Assembly: GCF_015207605.1 (NCBI RefSeq)
Contig: NZ_JADEWO010000001.1
Coordinates: 288,893 to 352,892, forward strand
Origin: Oculatella sp. LEGE 06141
GTDB taxonomy: Bacteria; Cyanobacteriota; Cyanobacteriia; Elainellales; Elainellaceae
Reading direction: 5' to 3'
DNA length: 64,000 nt
The position numbers and the translations under genes were made by a program. Below the pieces are notes generated by a model. That model saw nothing but the letters and a program-made list of their open reading frames with translations. It did no database searches and was not told where the DNA came from. Below are positions 37,895-49,200 of the stretch, one piece after another; the stretch's first letter is position 1; every line of letters begins with the position of its first letter.

Positions 37895-39139
37895 CTAGGC
37901 AATACTGCCGCGCTTCCGCGTTTCCTTGTAGGATGTGCCGACGTTTTTCAGTCCGGCTCGAATCATTTGCTGTTCTAACATTGCAAAAAACCGTGCGCGA
38001 TCGCCCCCACGCACCACCGCTTGATTGTGCGCTTCCGCCAGTGCCACCGGGTAACCATACCCTTTTTGCACCTGAGCCATCGTTAAACTCAAGGCCATGT
38101 CAAACAGCCGTGCATCTTCGGCCACCCACGCCGGACACTCCACCCGAGCAATCTCGGAACCCACGTGGACGTAGCAAAAATAAATCGCCTGCTCTCCATA
38201 AAACTCTTGAATTTTGGCAGAGCTACGCCACAGGCAACTGCGCTGTCCCGGTTCTAGCAACAGCGACCAGAGCGCCGTATCGCGCAGCGGTGCAAACACC
38301 TGGCAGGGAGCCTGGTCCGTCTGACCAGAACAGTGCGTTTGACAGTCCGGTTCGGCATAGGGGCAGGTATGCAGACGCAAGAAGTTGAGCGCTTCACCGC
38401 TACGAGCCGCGCTGAGGTAGCCCACGATCGGCATGTTGATCGATCGCATCTGCTCCCAGGCATCCAGAATGGGGAGCAGAATACAGTCACGTGCCGCCGC
38501 AGGCAGGGGTTCTAGAAACCAGTGAATCAGAGAGCCGTCTACCATAGCCATTGACGGTGGCGACATCCTGGCCGTTTGGCTGGGGGATGGTTGAGCGGCA
38601 GATGAGGGGACGGGCAAGGGCGATCGCGCTTCTGCCGCAAGGGCACAGGCTAATTCAGCCAGAACTGTGGTTTCCGATGCGGTGCGACGATACCCCATCC
38701 ACTCTTCAGTACGGATACCCCACTGCCGAGATGCGTATAAATCTTCCGGTCGATAAAACACCTCTGGCAAGCTATCCAGCAGCGGATAGCGGCTTTGCCC
38801 ATAGTGCAACACCACCCGACCCACGTTAACCAGATAGCAGTAAGCAATTTCATGATGGCTGGGAGAAATCTGGGAGCCATCGGTAGCGATGACGGTATGC
38901 ACGGCTGGGGCAGCGGCGATCGCCACCCGTGTATCCAGGGGTTCCAGCGGTTCTGCTGCGGTAAAACCAAGCCGATCGCGCCAGGTTTGCTGCTGAGTCA
39001 CCAATTCGGCCTGGTGCGATCGCGCCTGTTCTAAAAACTGTCTGGCTAAATCTAAACGCTGACGGGTGGCCTCCGCTTCTTGAGTCAAATGGTGGCTAAT
39101 GCCTTGCATTTGTCGAGCTAGCTTCGTCAGGTCAAGCAT
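37895..39139 (-). CDS. NurA-domain nuclease-like protein
   Basis: 414 aa from ATG 39139 (MLDLTKLARQMQGISHHL); the frame is open to 39214. An N-terminal helical region (about 1-65) is followed by a NurA (RNase H-like) core with acidic metal ligands in VIATDGSQISPS and in MAMVDGSLIHWFLE. NurA nucleases resect DNA ends with the HerA helicase in archaea and some bacteria; no herA is adjacent here. In cyanobacteria this family is widespread and its role is unproven. Confidence 0.85.
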   Translation of the reverse strand: MLDLTKLARQMQGISHHLTQEAEATRQRLDLARQFLEQARSHQAELVTQQQTWRDRLGFTAAEPLEPLDTRVAIAAAPAVHTVIATDGSQISPSHHEIAYCYLVNVGRVVLHYGQSRYPLLDSLPEVFYRPEDLYASRQWGIRTEEWMGYRRTASETTVLAELACALAAEARSPLPVPSSAAQPSPSQTARMSPPSMAMVDGSLIHWFLEPLPAAARDCILLPILDAWEQMRSINMPIVGYLSAARSGEALNFLRLHTCPYAEPDCQTHCSGQTDQAPCQVFAPLRDTALWSLLLEPGQRSCLWRSSAKIQEFYGEQAIYFCYVHVGSEIARVECPAWVAEDARLFDMALSLTMAQVQKGYGYPVALAEAHNQAVVRGGDRARFFAMLEQQMIRAGLKNVGTSYKETRKRGSIA

Positions 39140-39264
39140 AGGAATTAAACGACTGAAACGAGCTACTAAAGTAACTGAGTTTAGCGATCGCCACAGACTG
39201 AAGCGCCAACCCATATCGTCTTTATCTTAATACGAAAACTTAATACGGATGTTCTGGTTCCCAT

Positions 39265-39909
39265 TCAATCTCTGTATACCTGCTTTGCAGTGACCCCGCG
39301 AATCATCAGGTTAAAGCGAATATGGCTCGAACCGTCGTCACTCCATCCAGTGACTACATCCTCGTCCAGGGTTGGGCTATTAGGCCAGGTAGTGACCACC
39401 GCAAAGTAGGTATCGCTGCGGGGAACGACAAAGGCATCAATCAACGACTCATAGGACGAGCCATCGTCATCGTTTTCAGCCAGCAGCCGACCAGCGCTAT
39501 CAAACAGAAATAGATGAGAGTCATCATCGGTATAACTACCACCGGGCAACGTTTCCACGACATCAACATCCAGGGTGATGCGATCGCCAGCCAGCGCCTC
39601 GAACTGAAAGACCTGGTGCCCATTGCTGACCGTCGCGGTTGCCGTACCAGACCCACTTGAAACATCTATGGGTGTTGCCGGACTTAACGCCAGCGGTAAA
39701 TTGTTAGCGAATAGAGTTGGCAAAAATGGCCGCTGGCTTGGTTCAGGGACAGGAAGGGGGTGGGCGATCGCCGCAGACCTCTGCATTCCAACCAAACCAA
39801 CGGCCCAGAGTGAAAGGGTGGCGATCGCAGTCATTCCATACCCCAGGTTCAGCATAGTAAAACGGGTTGAATCAGCAATGGTGTTTGAACCAGGTAGCCA
39901 TCCAAGCAT
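39265..39909 (-). CDS. secreted PPC-domain protein
   Basis: 214 aa. An N-terminal hydrophobic segment (about 22-45) acts as signal peptide or anchor, with AIAHP a possible cleavage region. The rest is a pre-peptidase C-terminal (PPC) beta-sandwich: GHQVFQFEALAGDRITLDVD, then HLFLFDSAGRLLAENDDDGS and SDTYFAVVTTW. Asp-rich loops suggest calcium binding. No protease domain, so it is a stand-alone PPC protein, perhaps binding surface polymers. Confidence 0.8.
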   Translation of the reverse strand: MLGWLPGSNTIADSTRFTMLNLGYGMTAIATLSLWAVGLVGMQRSAAIAHPLPVPEPSQRPFLPTLFANNLPLALSPATPIDVSSGSGTATATVSNGHQVFQFEALAGDRITLDVDVVETLPGGSYTDDDSHLFLFDSAGRLLAENDDDGSSYESLIDAFVVPRSDTYFAVVTTWPNSPTLDEDVVTGWSDDGSSHIRFNLMIRGVTAKQVYRD

Positions 39910-40135
39910 GTTGTCCTTAAATTAAACCTCCTGTACCAGAAAATTCAAGCAATTCACGATCTCTTCGGCTTCTGGACAATCCGGACAAAGGGTTTATTGA
40001 CTGCAAACACTATATGTCCACTGTTTCCTGGCGCTTATTTCTTTAATTGGATAGATCCTGTTTTTTTCAATTTCCTTACGATGAGTTGTAATAAACAAAC
40101 GACTTCTTTCTCACTCATTAGCCGGAGCGTCATTA

Positions 40136-41827
40136 ATGCAAACCTATGATGTTGTGATAATCGGTGCAGGTCACAACGGTTTAGTATGTGCTGCTTACCT
40201 CCTCAAAGCAGGATATAGCGTGTTGTTATTAGAAAAGCGGTCTGTGCCTGGCGGAGCCGCAACCACAGAAGAATGTATGCCCGAAGAGGCACCTGGATTC
40301 AAATTCAATCTGTGCGCGATCGATCATGAGTTCATTCACCTGGGTCCGGTTGTTGAAGAGCTAGAACTCGGCCAGTATGGCCTGGAATACCTGTATTGTG
40401 ACCCGGTTGTATTTTGCCCCAACCCCGACGGCAAGTACTTTTTAGGACATCATTCCGTCGAAAAAACCTGTGCTGAAATCGCCCGCTTCAACCAGCGTGA
40501 TGCCCAAAAGTACGCTGAATACATTGCCTTCTGGCAACGGCTGACCAACGCCATTACGCCGATGTTTAATGCGCCACCCAAATCCATTATTGATATCTTG
40601 GGCAATTACAGCCTCAACAAGTTTCAGGATTTGTTTGGTGTACTGGGTGGTGTGGACAAAACGCTGGATCTGATTCGAACCATGATCACCAGTCCAGCAG
40701 ATATTTTAGATGAATGGTTTGATTCAGAGTTTCTTAAAGCTCCACTGGCACGTTTGGCCTCTGAGTTTGGCTCCCCTCCATCCCAAAAGACGATCGCGAT
40801 CGGGGCAATGATGATGTCAATGCGGCACAACCCCGGCATGGCACGTCCCAAAGGCGGCACCGGGGCACTGGTTACAGCCCTGCTCAATTTAGTGAAAGCG
40901 AAAGGCGGCACGGTTTTGACCGAGCAGGTGGTTGAAAAAGTACTGATCGATGACGGTCGCGCGGTGGGCGTGCGGGTGGAGGGTGGCACCGAATACCGAG
41001 CCAATCATGCTGTAATTTCTAACATTGATGCCAAACGCCTGTTCCTGCAACTGGTCGATGCACCCGATATTGATAGTGCCGATCCAGAACTGCGAGAGCG
41101 GCTCGATCGCCGTATCGTCAACAACAACGAAACCATTCTCAAAATCGACTGCGCCCTTTCAGAAGCCCCGCGATTTGAACGCTACAACCATCAGGACGAC
41201 TACTTGATTGGCTCGGTGCTGATTGCCGATTCTATGCGGCAGGTTGAAATTGCCCACTCCGAACCATCGGTTGGCAATATTCCTGACTCCGACCCATCCA
41301 TGTACGCCGTTGTGCCGACCATGCTCGACCCATCAATGGCACCCGACGGCAAACATACGCTCTGGATTGAGTTCTTTGCACCTTACCAGGTCGCTGGAGC
41401 AGAAGGAACCGGGCTAAACGGCACGGGCTGGACAGATGACCTAAAAAACAAAGTGGCCGATCGCGTTATCGACAAGCTGGCTGAATACACGCCCAATCTG
41501 AAACAATCTATCATTGCGCGTCGAGTTGAAAGTCCAGCAGAGTTGGGTGCCCGCTTAGGAGCCTACAAGGGCAATTATTACCACCTGGATATGACGCTCG
41601 ACCAAATGATTTTCTTGCGTCCGTTGCCCGAAATTGCCAACTACAAAACACCGATTGACGGTTTGTTACTCACTGGGGCAGGAACCCATCCCGGTGGTTC
41701 CATTTCGGGGATGCCGGGACGCAACTGTGCCAGAGTGTTTTTGGCCTCGCAAAAGCCACTGGCTCAAACCTTTGCCAAGGCTGGAAAATCAATGAAAGCA
41801 ATGGCAAAATCGTTAGGTTTGGTCTAA
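40136..41827 (+). CDS. crtO: CrtO-type beta-carotene ketolase
   Basis: FAD-dependent oxidoreductase of the phytoene-desaturase superfamily adding keto groups to beta-carotene (echinenone, canthaxanthin). 563 aa. The N-terminal Rossmann motif GAGHNG (10-15) is followed by LEKRSVPGGAATTEE. The blocks CAIDHEFIHLGPV, LARLASEFGSPPSQK, RPKGGTGAL and GAGTHPGGSISGMPGRNCAR closely follow my recollection of Synechocystis slr0088. The ribosome site GGAG is 10 bp upstream. Echinenone is the ligand of orange carotenoid protein, so this enzyme likely supports photoprotection. An NAD(P)/FAD oxidoreductase of other specificity is the alternative. Confidence 0.88.
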   Translation: MQTYDVVIIGAGHNGLVCAAYLLKAGYSVLLLEKRSVPGGAATTEECMPEEAPGFKFNLCAIDHEFIHLGPVVEELELGQYGLEYLYCDPVVFCPNPDGKYFLGHHSVEKTCAEIARFNQRDAQKYAEYIAFWQRLTNAITPMFNAPPKSIIDILGNYSLNKFQDLFGVLGGVDKTLDLIRTMITSPADILDEWFDSEFLKAPLARLASEFGSPPSQKTIAIGAMMMSMRHNPGMARPKGGTGALVTALLNLVKAKGGTVLTEQVVEKVLIDDGRAVGVRVEGGTEYRANHAVISNIDAKRLFLQLVDAPDIDSADPELRERLDRRIVNNNETILKIDCALSEAPRFERYNHQDDYLIGSVLIADSMRQVEIAHSEPSVGNIPDSDPSMYAVVPTMLDPSMAPDGKHTLWIEFFAPYQVAGAEGTGLNGTGWTDDLKNKVADRVIDKLAEYTPNLKQSIIARRVESPAELGARLGAYKGNYYHLDMTLDQMIFLRPLPEIANYKTPIDGLLLTGAGTHPGGSISGMPGRNCARVFLASQKPLAQTFAKAGKSMKAMAKSLGLV

Positions 41828-41982
41828 CTTAATTCAGCGCACCATCCCAATGAAGGGTAAACTGAGCAGCTTGTGCCGTTAATCAACCTCTTTTATCCTT
41901 CATCTGGTAAATTCATGCTTTCTGCCGATGAATCGAGTAGCAAAGTCTAGTGAACTGAAAGGGATGACACCCCACTGTAGTA

Positions 41983-43128
41983 ATGGCTAATCGGGTTTTA
42001 ATATTAGGAGGCAGAGGGCGCATTGGCAGCAGCGTTGCGCGCGATCTGGCAACTCATACCAAGGCGCAAATTGTAGCGACCGGGCGCACGCCTGCCGCAA
42101 CGGATCTAAATGCGATCGCCCATGACGATCATCCCATTCAGTTTTTGTCGCTCGATCTGGCAAATTTGGCGGAGGTAGAAGCGGCGATCGCGTCGTTAGA
42201 CCCCGCTTCTGCCAATACTCCAGCAGATCTGGTGATTCACTGCGCGGGGCCATTTCACTATCGAGATGCCAGTGTTCTAAATTACTGCATTGAACGGGGC
42301 ATCAACTATCTGGATGTGAGTGACAATGTCACTTTTACCCGCAAAGTGTTAGCTCGCCACGAAGATGCAGCCGCAGCGGGCATTACGGCTATCGTCAACT
42401 CCGGCATTTTTCCGGGCATTTCAAACAGCATGGTGCGCCGGGATGTTGAGCAGCTTGACTCTGCCGAGAAAATTCACTTGAGCTATGTGGTAGGCGGGTC
42501 GGGTGGAGCCGGAATCACGGTGATGCGAACTACCTTTTTAGGGTTAATGCATCCCTTCAAAGCCTGGATTGACGGCACCTGGCAAACCATTAAGCCCTAC
42601 AGCGATCGCCAATTGCTTCAGCTACCAGATCCCTACGGCAAGGTATTTGTGTACTGGTACGAGATGCCCGAAACGTTTACCCTGGTGGATTCGTTTCCCG
42701 TTAAAACGGTAGTGACCAAGTTTGGCTCGGTTCCCGATTTTTACAACCGTCTGACCTGGATTGCGGCTCATATCTTTCCTAAATCCTGGATTCAGAACCC
42801 GAGCGGAACAGAGTTTTTAGCCAACGTCAGCTACCGCATGACCCAAACCACCGATCCCTTCAGCGGCATTGGGGTCGGGATTCGCTCGGAAGTAACGGGG
42901 CAAAAAGATGGAGACGCTTGCCGCATTTGCTCCACACTTGTACACAACAACACGGCGATCGCTGCTGGCTATGGAACGGGCAGTATTGCCGAACTTCTGC
43001 TATCGGGGCAACTGCACCAACCGGGCGTTTATCCCGTAGAGCAGGTACTCTCCACGCCGCTGTTTGAAAAAACCATGCGCGATCGGGGTATCCATATTCA
43101 GCATGAATGGTTACCCCCAGAAGGATAA
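41983..43128 (+). CDS. saccharopine-dehydrogenase-like NAD(P)-binding protein
   Basis: 381 aa. The N-terminal Rossmann fold is shown by VLILGGRGRIGSSVARDLA (GxGxxG-like). The HCAGPFHYRDASVLNYCIE and INYLDVSDN blocks are typical of the saccharopine dehydrogenase-like family, which includes enoyl- and saccharopine-type reductases. The C-terminal part is the catalytic domain with no diagnostic motif that I can name. Substrate unknown. It lies 155 bp after crtO in the same direction and converges on aar. Confidence 0.85.
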   Translation: MANRVLILGGRGRIGSSVARDLATHTKAQIVATGRTPAATDLNAIAHDDHPIQFLSLDLANLAEVEAAIASLDPASANTPADLVIHCAGPFHYRDASVLNYCIERGINYLDVSDNVTFTRKVLARHEDAAAAGITAIVNSGIFPGISNSMVRRDVEQLDSAEKIHLSYVVGGSGGAGITVMRTTFLGLMHPFKAWIDGTWQTIKPYSDRQLLQLPDPYGKVFVYWYEMPETFTLVDSFPVKTVVTKFGSVPDFYNRLTWIAAHIFPKSWIQNPSGTEFLANVSYRMTQTTDPFSGIGVGIRSEVTGQKDGDACRICSTLVHNNTAIAAGYGTGSIAELLLSGQLHQPGVYPVEQVLSTPLFEKTMRDRGIHIQHEWLPPEG

Positions 43129-43162
43129 CCATTCGTGAATGTATCAAACGTAAAAAGCAGGT

Positions 43163-44188
43163 TTAGCAGAGATCGAGCAGGGGACGAAACCCATGCTTGA
43201 CCGACACCTGACCGATTAGATCCATTTTTTCCAGAGTGATCTGGTTCCGTCCCCAGGAAAAATTGGTATATAGCTTTTCAAACTCCAGCAGCATGGATTC
43301 GGCAAAACAGGCAAACAGTTGACGGGCAGGTACATCCATATTGACGATGCTCATAATCTTCCAGTCGATGTCGAGAGAATGCTCGACAATGCCGCCGTTT
43401 AACACGTGAATTCCTGGATGTTTCAGCGTCTTCGACAAGTTCTTGGGATAGCCACCGTCAATTAACAGGCAAGGTTGCTTCAACGTTGTCGGGTCAATTT
43501 CAACGCCTTTGGGCATACTGGCAACCCACACCACAATATCGGCCTTGGGGAGCGCTTCTTCCAGGCTCATAACCTTGCCCCGCATTAGCTCAGACTGAAG
43601 CGCCTGAAGCCGTTCCTGGTTACGGGCGACATAAATCAGGTCAGCAACATCCGTTCGCGCATCGAGCCAGCGGCAAACCGCACTGCCAATATCCCCCGTT
43701 GCACCGCACACCAGCACCGTGGCCTCGGAGAGGTTAATGCCTAGCTGTTTAGATGCCTGTTCAACCTGACGGCAGATAATGTAAGCCGTGTGGGTGTTGC
43801 CCGTGGTGAATCGCTCGAACTCCAGCTTGACGTTTCGCACCTGGCGAATTTGCTGCAAGTTAAAGTTTTCGAAGATGATGGACGAAAACCCACCTAGCGC
43901 CGTGATGTTGATCCCGTGCTTTTGAGCGTGCGCCATCGCGTTGATGATCTTGCGCGTTGCCGCCTTGATCCGTCGGCTAGCCAACATTTCAGGGAGAAAG
44001 CAAGACTCGACATAATGCCCCTCAATTTGCTGACCGGTAACACTAGTCACTTTGATAGTGTCTACGATTTGCGGTGGAGCGCTGCACCAAAAATCTAGGC
44101 CCTGATCGGCATATTCGGGATAACCTAGCTCTCTAGCAACCGACTGGGCATGTTCCAAACTGGTAAGGTGACCTATTAGACCAAACAT
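43163..44188 (-). CDS. aar: long-chain acyl-[acyl-carrier-protein] reductase
   Basis: Reduces acyl-ACP with NADPH to fatty aldehyde, the first step of cyanobacterial alkane synthesis. 341 aa, the usual length. N-terminal [15 protein letters not shown]; the nucleotide motif is [17 protein letters not shown]; and the catalytic Cys is C294 in LFACFAES, the position reported for the Synechococcus enzyme. The partner aldehyde-deformylating oxygenase (ado), usually immediately upstream, is not there: upstream lies an ABC ATPase gene. It may be elsewhere on the genome. Confidence 0.95.
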   Translation of the reverse strand: MFGLIGHLTSLEHAQSVARELGYPEYADQGLDFWCSAPPQIVDTIKVTSVTGQQIEGHYVESCFLPEMLASRRIKAATRKIINAMAHAQKHGINITALGGFSSIIFENFNLQQIRQVRNVKLEFERFTTGNTHTAYIICRQVEQASKQLGINLSEATVLVCGATGDIGSAVCRWLDARTDVADLIYVARNQERLQALQSELMRGKVMSLEEALPKADIVVWVASMPKGVEIDPTTLKQPCLLIDGGYPKNLSKTLKHPGIHVLNGGIVEHSLDIDWKIMSIVNMDVPARQLFACFAESMLLEFEKLYTNFSWGRNQITLEKMDLIGQVSVKHGFRPLLDLC

Positions 44189-44424
44189 GGATAGCTCTAA
44201 ATATGCCTAAAACGAGGCGAAATTGGATAAAAGCAAGCAATAACGCGAAGCACTTCTAAAGATATTACACAAAATTAACGAAATCTAAAGCTGTATTGTG
44301 TAATGAATAATGCGTTTCGAGGTTGAAAAACTCAGAAACGCAACGGAAGAGCCTAGGCTCATTCTAATCCAGACCCAGGCGACCGGGGGTTAGTTCCATC
44401 CAGGTACTGAGTGCTGCAACAGAT

Positions 44425-46134
44425 CTACAGCCGAGTCAGCAGAGGCGCAGCATCCAGCAAGGTTTTGGTGTAAGGGTGTTGAGGTTGGGTGAAGATGTCT
44501 TGAGTTAAGCCAAGCTCCACAATTTGTCCAGCGTTCATAACCGCAATGCGATCGCAGAAAAAGCGAGCCACCCAAAGGTCATGGGTAATAAACAGGTAGG
44601 TTAAGTCAAACTCTTGCTTCAACTCCAGCATCAGGTTAAGCACCTGAGCCTGGACACTAGCATCCAGCATACTTACTGGCTCATCGCAAATCAGCAGTTT
44701 GGGATGGGTGACTAAAGCACGGGCGATCGCCACACGCTGCTGTTGCCCTCCCGATAAATCACCGGGATAGCGATGGTAGTAATCATCCGCCGGAGCCAAC
44801 CCAACCCGCTCTAGCATTTGCAGCGTTCGAGTTTTTGCCTCCGCCGCATGGGCTAAGCGATGAATCAGCAGGGGGTCGGTAATGCTCTGGCCTACCGTCA
44901 TCAATGGGTTGAGGCAGGCATGGGGGTCTTGAAAAATCATCTGCATCTGCCGTCGCTGCTGCTGCATTGCTTGCCGAGAGAGTCGTGTCAAATCGTGCCC
45001 CAGGAACTCAATTCGTCCAGCCGTAGGGTGAATCAGCCGCAAGATAGTGCGAGACAGAGTACTTTTGCCGCACCCCGATTCGCCCACTAACCCTAAAATT
45101 TCGCCTGCGTGTAGATCCAGGCTAACTCCATCCACAGCTTTAATGGTTCGGTCGGCTGTGTTGCCAAACAGCCGAGTGACGAAGTTTTGCTCTAGCGTGT
45201 AGTGTTTTTGCAGGTTTTGTAACCGCAGCAACGGTGCAGCGGCCACAGCAGTTGAGGCTGGAGTTAGCGCTGTTCCAGCTCCTCGTTGGTCTGGTTCGTC
45301 CTCGGTATGCAGGTGTAAAGCGGCCTGCAACAGCGATCGCGTGTAATGGTGCTGGGGTTGAGTCAAAACCGACTGCACTTTTCCCAATTCAACCAGTTTG
45401 CCGTTGTACATCACAGCAATGCGATCGCAATATTCGCTGACCAGTGCCAGGTCGTGGGAAATCAGCAGTAGCGCCATTTGCCGCTCTTTGCACAGGCGAG
45501 TCAGCTCCCGCAAAATTTGAGCAGATACCGTCACATCCAGGCTGGTGGTTGGCTCATCCGCCACAATTAGTTTGGGGTTGAGCAACAGCGCCAGCGCGAT
45601 CGCCACCCGTTGCCGCATACCACCGCTAAATTCGTGGGGATACTGCGCCCATCGGCTCGCCGGAATGCTAACCGCTTCCAGGGTCGCCAGGGCGCGTGTT
45701 TTGGCCTCCTGATGAGAAAGCTGCGGCTGATGTGCCAGCAGCGTTTCGATACAGTGATCGCCAATGGTCATCACCGGGTCAAGCCGCGTCATGGGGTCTT
45801 GAAAGATGAGGGCGATCGCTTCTCCCCGAAACCGCCGCAGTTGAGTTGAATTGAACTCGAAAACGGGATTGCCTTCAAACAACACTCGCCCTTCTGTGCG
45901 AGTAGACGCAGGCAACAGCCGCATTGCCGCCCGTCCCAGCGTTGATTTACCACATCCCGACTCACCCACCAACCCCAGCCTTTCTCCAGGCTGGAGCGAC
46001 AGGGAAACACCGTCAACCGCCCACTGAGTTCGGTCGATCGGGACATATCCAGCCTCAGCCGGATCAGCATTCTTGGAATGGCGCTGGTGGGGATAAGCCA
46101 CCCGCAACTGCTCAATTGAAAATAGGTCGGTCAT
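44425..46134 (-). CDS. fused two-domain ABC ATPase (peptide/nickel type)
   Basis: 569 aa with two complete ATPase domains, resembling DppD-DppF or GsiA fusions. Each has a Walker A GLVGESGCGKST and a signature (EFSGGMRQR, DLSGGQQQR), and Walker B segments LIVADEPTTSLD and LLICDEPVSMLD. The oligopeptide-type C-terminal HPYTKTLL is present in both halves. It energises import of peptides, opines or nickel chelates. No permease or binding-protein gene is adjacent. Nickel supply for urease is conceivable but unsupported. Confidence 0.93.
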   Translation of the reverse strand: MTDLFSIEQLRVAYPHQRHSKNADPAEAGYVPIDRTQWAVDGVSLSLQPGERLGLVGESGCGKSTLGRAAMRLLPASTRTEGRVLFEGNPVFEFNSTQLRRFRGEAIALIFQDPMTRLDPVMTIGDHCIETLLAHQPQLSHQEAKTRALATLEAVSIPASRWAQYPHEFSGGMRQRVAIALALLLNPKLIVADEPTTSLDVTVSAQILRELTRLCKERQMALLLISHDLALVSEYCDRIAVMYNGKLVELGKVQSVLTQPQHHYTRSLLQAALHLHTEDEPDQRGAGTALTPASTAVAAAPLLRLQNLQKHYTLEQNFVTRLFGNTADRTIKAVDGVSLDLHAGEILGLVGESGCGKSTLSRTILRLIHPTAGRIEFLGHDLTRLSRQAMQQQRRQMQMIFQDPHACLNPLMTVGQSITDPLLIHRLAHAAEAKTRTLQMLERVGLAPADDYYHRYPGDLSGGQQQRVAIARALVTHPKLLICDEPVSMLDASVQAQVLNLMLELKQEFDLTYLFITHDLWVARFFCDRIAVMNAGQIVELGLTQDIFTQPQHPYTKTLLDAAPLLTRL

Positions 46135-46279
46135 CTAAAGGCACGACAAACGGCAGATCAGGTTTTTGATGATACGCTAGACGGGCGCTTTACAGTGTCC
46201 ATCTGACACAAGGTTCGCTAGCTATTATACGGGTCAGTCTCAGGTGGAAGTACTGAACGTCGCCCCAGGGGTGCCTGTG

Positions 46280-49200
46280 TCAGGTGATGTCATCTGAAGT
46301 CCAGCCCTCGGCTGTAAGGGTGTCCCGGAGCGGCAAAATCACGCTAAACGTTGCGCCCTGCCCTTCCCCAGGGCTGTGAGCCTGAACGGTGCCGCCGTGC
46401 AGTTCTACCAAATGACGCACGATCGCCAATCCTAATCCCAAACCGTTGTGGGCGCGGCTGATGGAACCATCCGCCTGCCGGAAGCGATCGAACACATGGG
46501 GCAAAAACTCAGGGCTGATGCCCTGCCCGGTGTCGCTAATTTCAATTCGGACATACTCCACCGTTGCGTCATGGGAACCCGCTACTACACTTTGAGCCTG
46601 ACCAGAGCCATGTGCCGCTGCCACAACCCGGTTTTCAACTCGCTCCAGATGGACGGAAACCTTTCCGCCTTCCGGGGTAAATTTAATAGCGTTCGACAAT
46701 AAATTCCAAAATACCTGCTGGAGGCGATCGGCATCACCCAGCACCGACAGCGCTGCCTGGTCATACGCCGACTCGATGTGAATGCCCTTTGCGGTTGCTG
46801 CCGGACGCACAGAGTCTAAAGCCGCTTCGATCGCAGCCACCAGGCTAAACGAGCGCAGGTTGAGCCGAACCTTGCCCCGAATAATGCGCGACACGTCCAG
46901 AATGTCATTCACTAGCTGCGCCTGCGATTTGGCATTGCGCTCGATCGTCTCCAGAGCTTTGTGTCTGGTTTGTTCATCCAGCTTGCGGCTCCGCAGCAGT
47001 TGTGCCCAGCCCAAGATGGCATTCAGGGGCGTTCGTAGTTCGTGCGACAGCGTCGCTAAAAATTCGTCCTTGGCACGGTTAGCGGCTTCTAGCTGAGCCG
47101 TGCGCTCAATTACCCGTTGTTCTAGCTCGGCGTTAAGCTGCTGCACTTGCTCCTCGGCGCGTTTGCAATCGCTGATATCATGCATCACGGCAACCGCACC
47201 CAGCTTTTCACCTTGAGCATCAACGATGGCTTGCCCACTCGTTAACAGAGTCCGAGCCACACCCTGTTGCGAAACAATCACAATTTCCTGATTGTAAACT
47301 CGCTCGCCCTGCCATGCCCGTATCAGCGGAATTTGATCGGATGGCAGGGGCGTTTTGCCATCAGGCCGATACAGGTTGTAGTACTGCGTCCATTCTTCCA
47401 GAGGAATGGGCTGTTCAGACAACCCGTGCAGATCGCGAGCCGCCTGATTGAATAAGGTGAGAATGCCCGCCGCATTGCAGGCAACAATCCCAGCATTCAC
47501 CGTGTTCAACAGCACTTTCAAAAATTCTCGCTCTTGCGCTAGCGCCTGCTCGGTGCGCTGACGGGCAATTTCCCCTCCTACCCATTGCGCCATAAGCTGT
47601 AGAAACTTCTTATCTTCAGCAGCAAATGGCATCTGACGCGGAGTTGGGCTGGAAAAGTTTAATGTGCCATACACCTCACCTTGAACCCAAATGGGGGTGC
47701 CAATATAGGCTTCCAGTTGGGTGTTGAGATAGCAAGGATGGCTGTGCCACTCGTCGGTTTGTCCTGCATGTTCGATACTCAGCGGTTTACTCGCTTCAAT
47801 GGTCTGGCGACAGAAAGTATCCCCTAACTCAAACACAGCCCCCAATTCGATCGCAGGCAGTTCAGCAAGGGCCGATGCACACGGCTGCGATCGCACCTCA
47901 ATCACTTCGTAGCGGGCTTGCGTCAACGGCACGGCACCCAAACCCGTCACCTGCGCCAAAATTCCCAAATGGCACTGGAAGCGATCGCACCCCAGTTCTA
48001 GAATGGCCTGAACCTTGTCACTAAAGCTGAGATGTTGAGCGGCCACAATCTCATAAAGCAATTGAATCGACTCCTGGCTGACGCGCAGTGCCGCTTCTGC
48101 TTTTTCCCGTTCTGCAATTTGCTCTTGAAGCCGCGCATTCGCTTGCGACAGTTCAGATGTGCGTTCTTCTACCCGCAGTTCCATCTCGTCATACGCCGCC
48201 TGGAGAGCCGCTTCTGTTTGCTTGCGCTGGGTAATATCCAGCACAAAGGCAACACCCTGATCTTCTTCGTCTTCTAGCAAAGCCGCTCCAATTAAAACAG
48301 GCACCCGGCTGCCATCCTGACGAATATATTCTTTCTCAAAAGGTGTAGCGACACCCTGAACGGCCATTTCGGCAAACGCCTGCTCGTCTTGAACCCGAAA
48401 TTCTGGCGGTGTCATTTCATGCCAGCGCACCCGACCTGCTTTTAGATCCGCCTGGGTATAGCCAACGGTTTGTAAAAAGGTGTCATTCGCTTCCAGCACA
48501 TCACCGTTGCGGTTCCAGAACAAAATGCCAATCATGTTCGACTCGGCCACCCGTCGAAATCGAGCTTCGCTCTGCTGCAATGCAACCAGAGCCGCCTGCA
48601 ATTCCTGCTTTCGCAGGCTGACGTTGCTCACCAAGGCCGAGACATCCTGCCGCTGGTTGGCTAATTCCGCTTGCAGTACGTCTCGCACATGCTTAATTTC
48701 AAGCAGGTTATCGACTCGAACCCGCAGTTCCTCAATTGAGAAAGGCTTCATTAAATAATCCTGTGCGCCCGATCGCAGTAATTCGATTTGCAGTTCACTA
48801 CTGGCTCGTGCCGTCAGCAAGATGATAGGAACCGTATCTAATTCGGGATGGCAGCGGATGGTTCGCACCAGCTCGTCCCCTGAGGTTTGGGGCATCATGA
48901 TATCGGTCAGAATCAGGTCAGGCTGAAGCGACAGCGCTTTTTCTAGCCCATCCTCCCCGTCGATCGCCGTCACAATTCGGTACTCTTTGCCTAATGTTTT
49001 AGCAATCAGCCGGGTCATATCGAGGTTATCTTCAACCACTAATACCAGCGATCGCCTGTCATCCTCGGCAGCCAATGCCTCACCTACCCCATCCGCCTCA
49101 AGTTGGGGCATCCCAGTTTGCAGGGTGGCGATTGCCTGTTGCGCTACGGATTCAAACCGAACTGTTCTGGGTTCAGTAGCCGCGATCGCCCCCTCAGACT

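Noticed and set aside
44425..46134. Nickel importer serving urease
   Set aside because: The ATPase family fits nickel or peptide uptake, but no permease or binding protein is nearby and urease is 33 kb away, so the link is unsupported.
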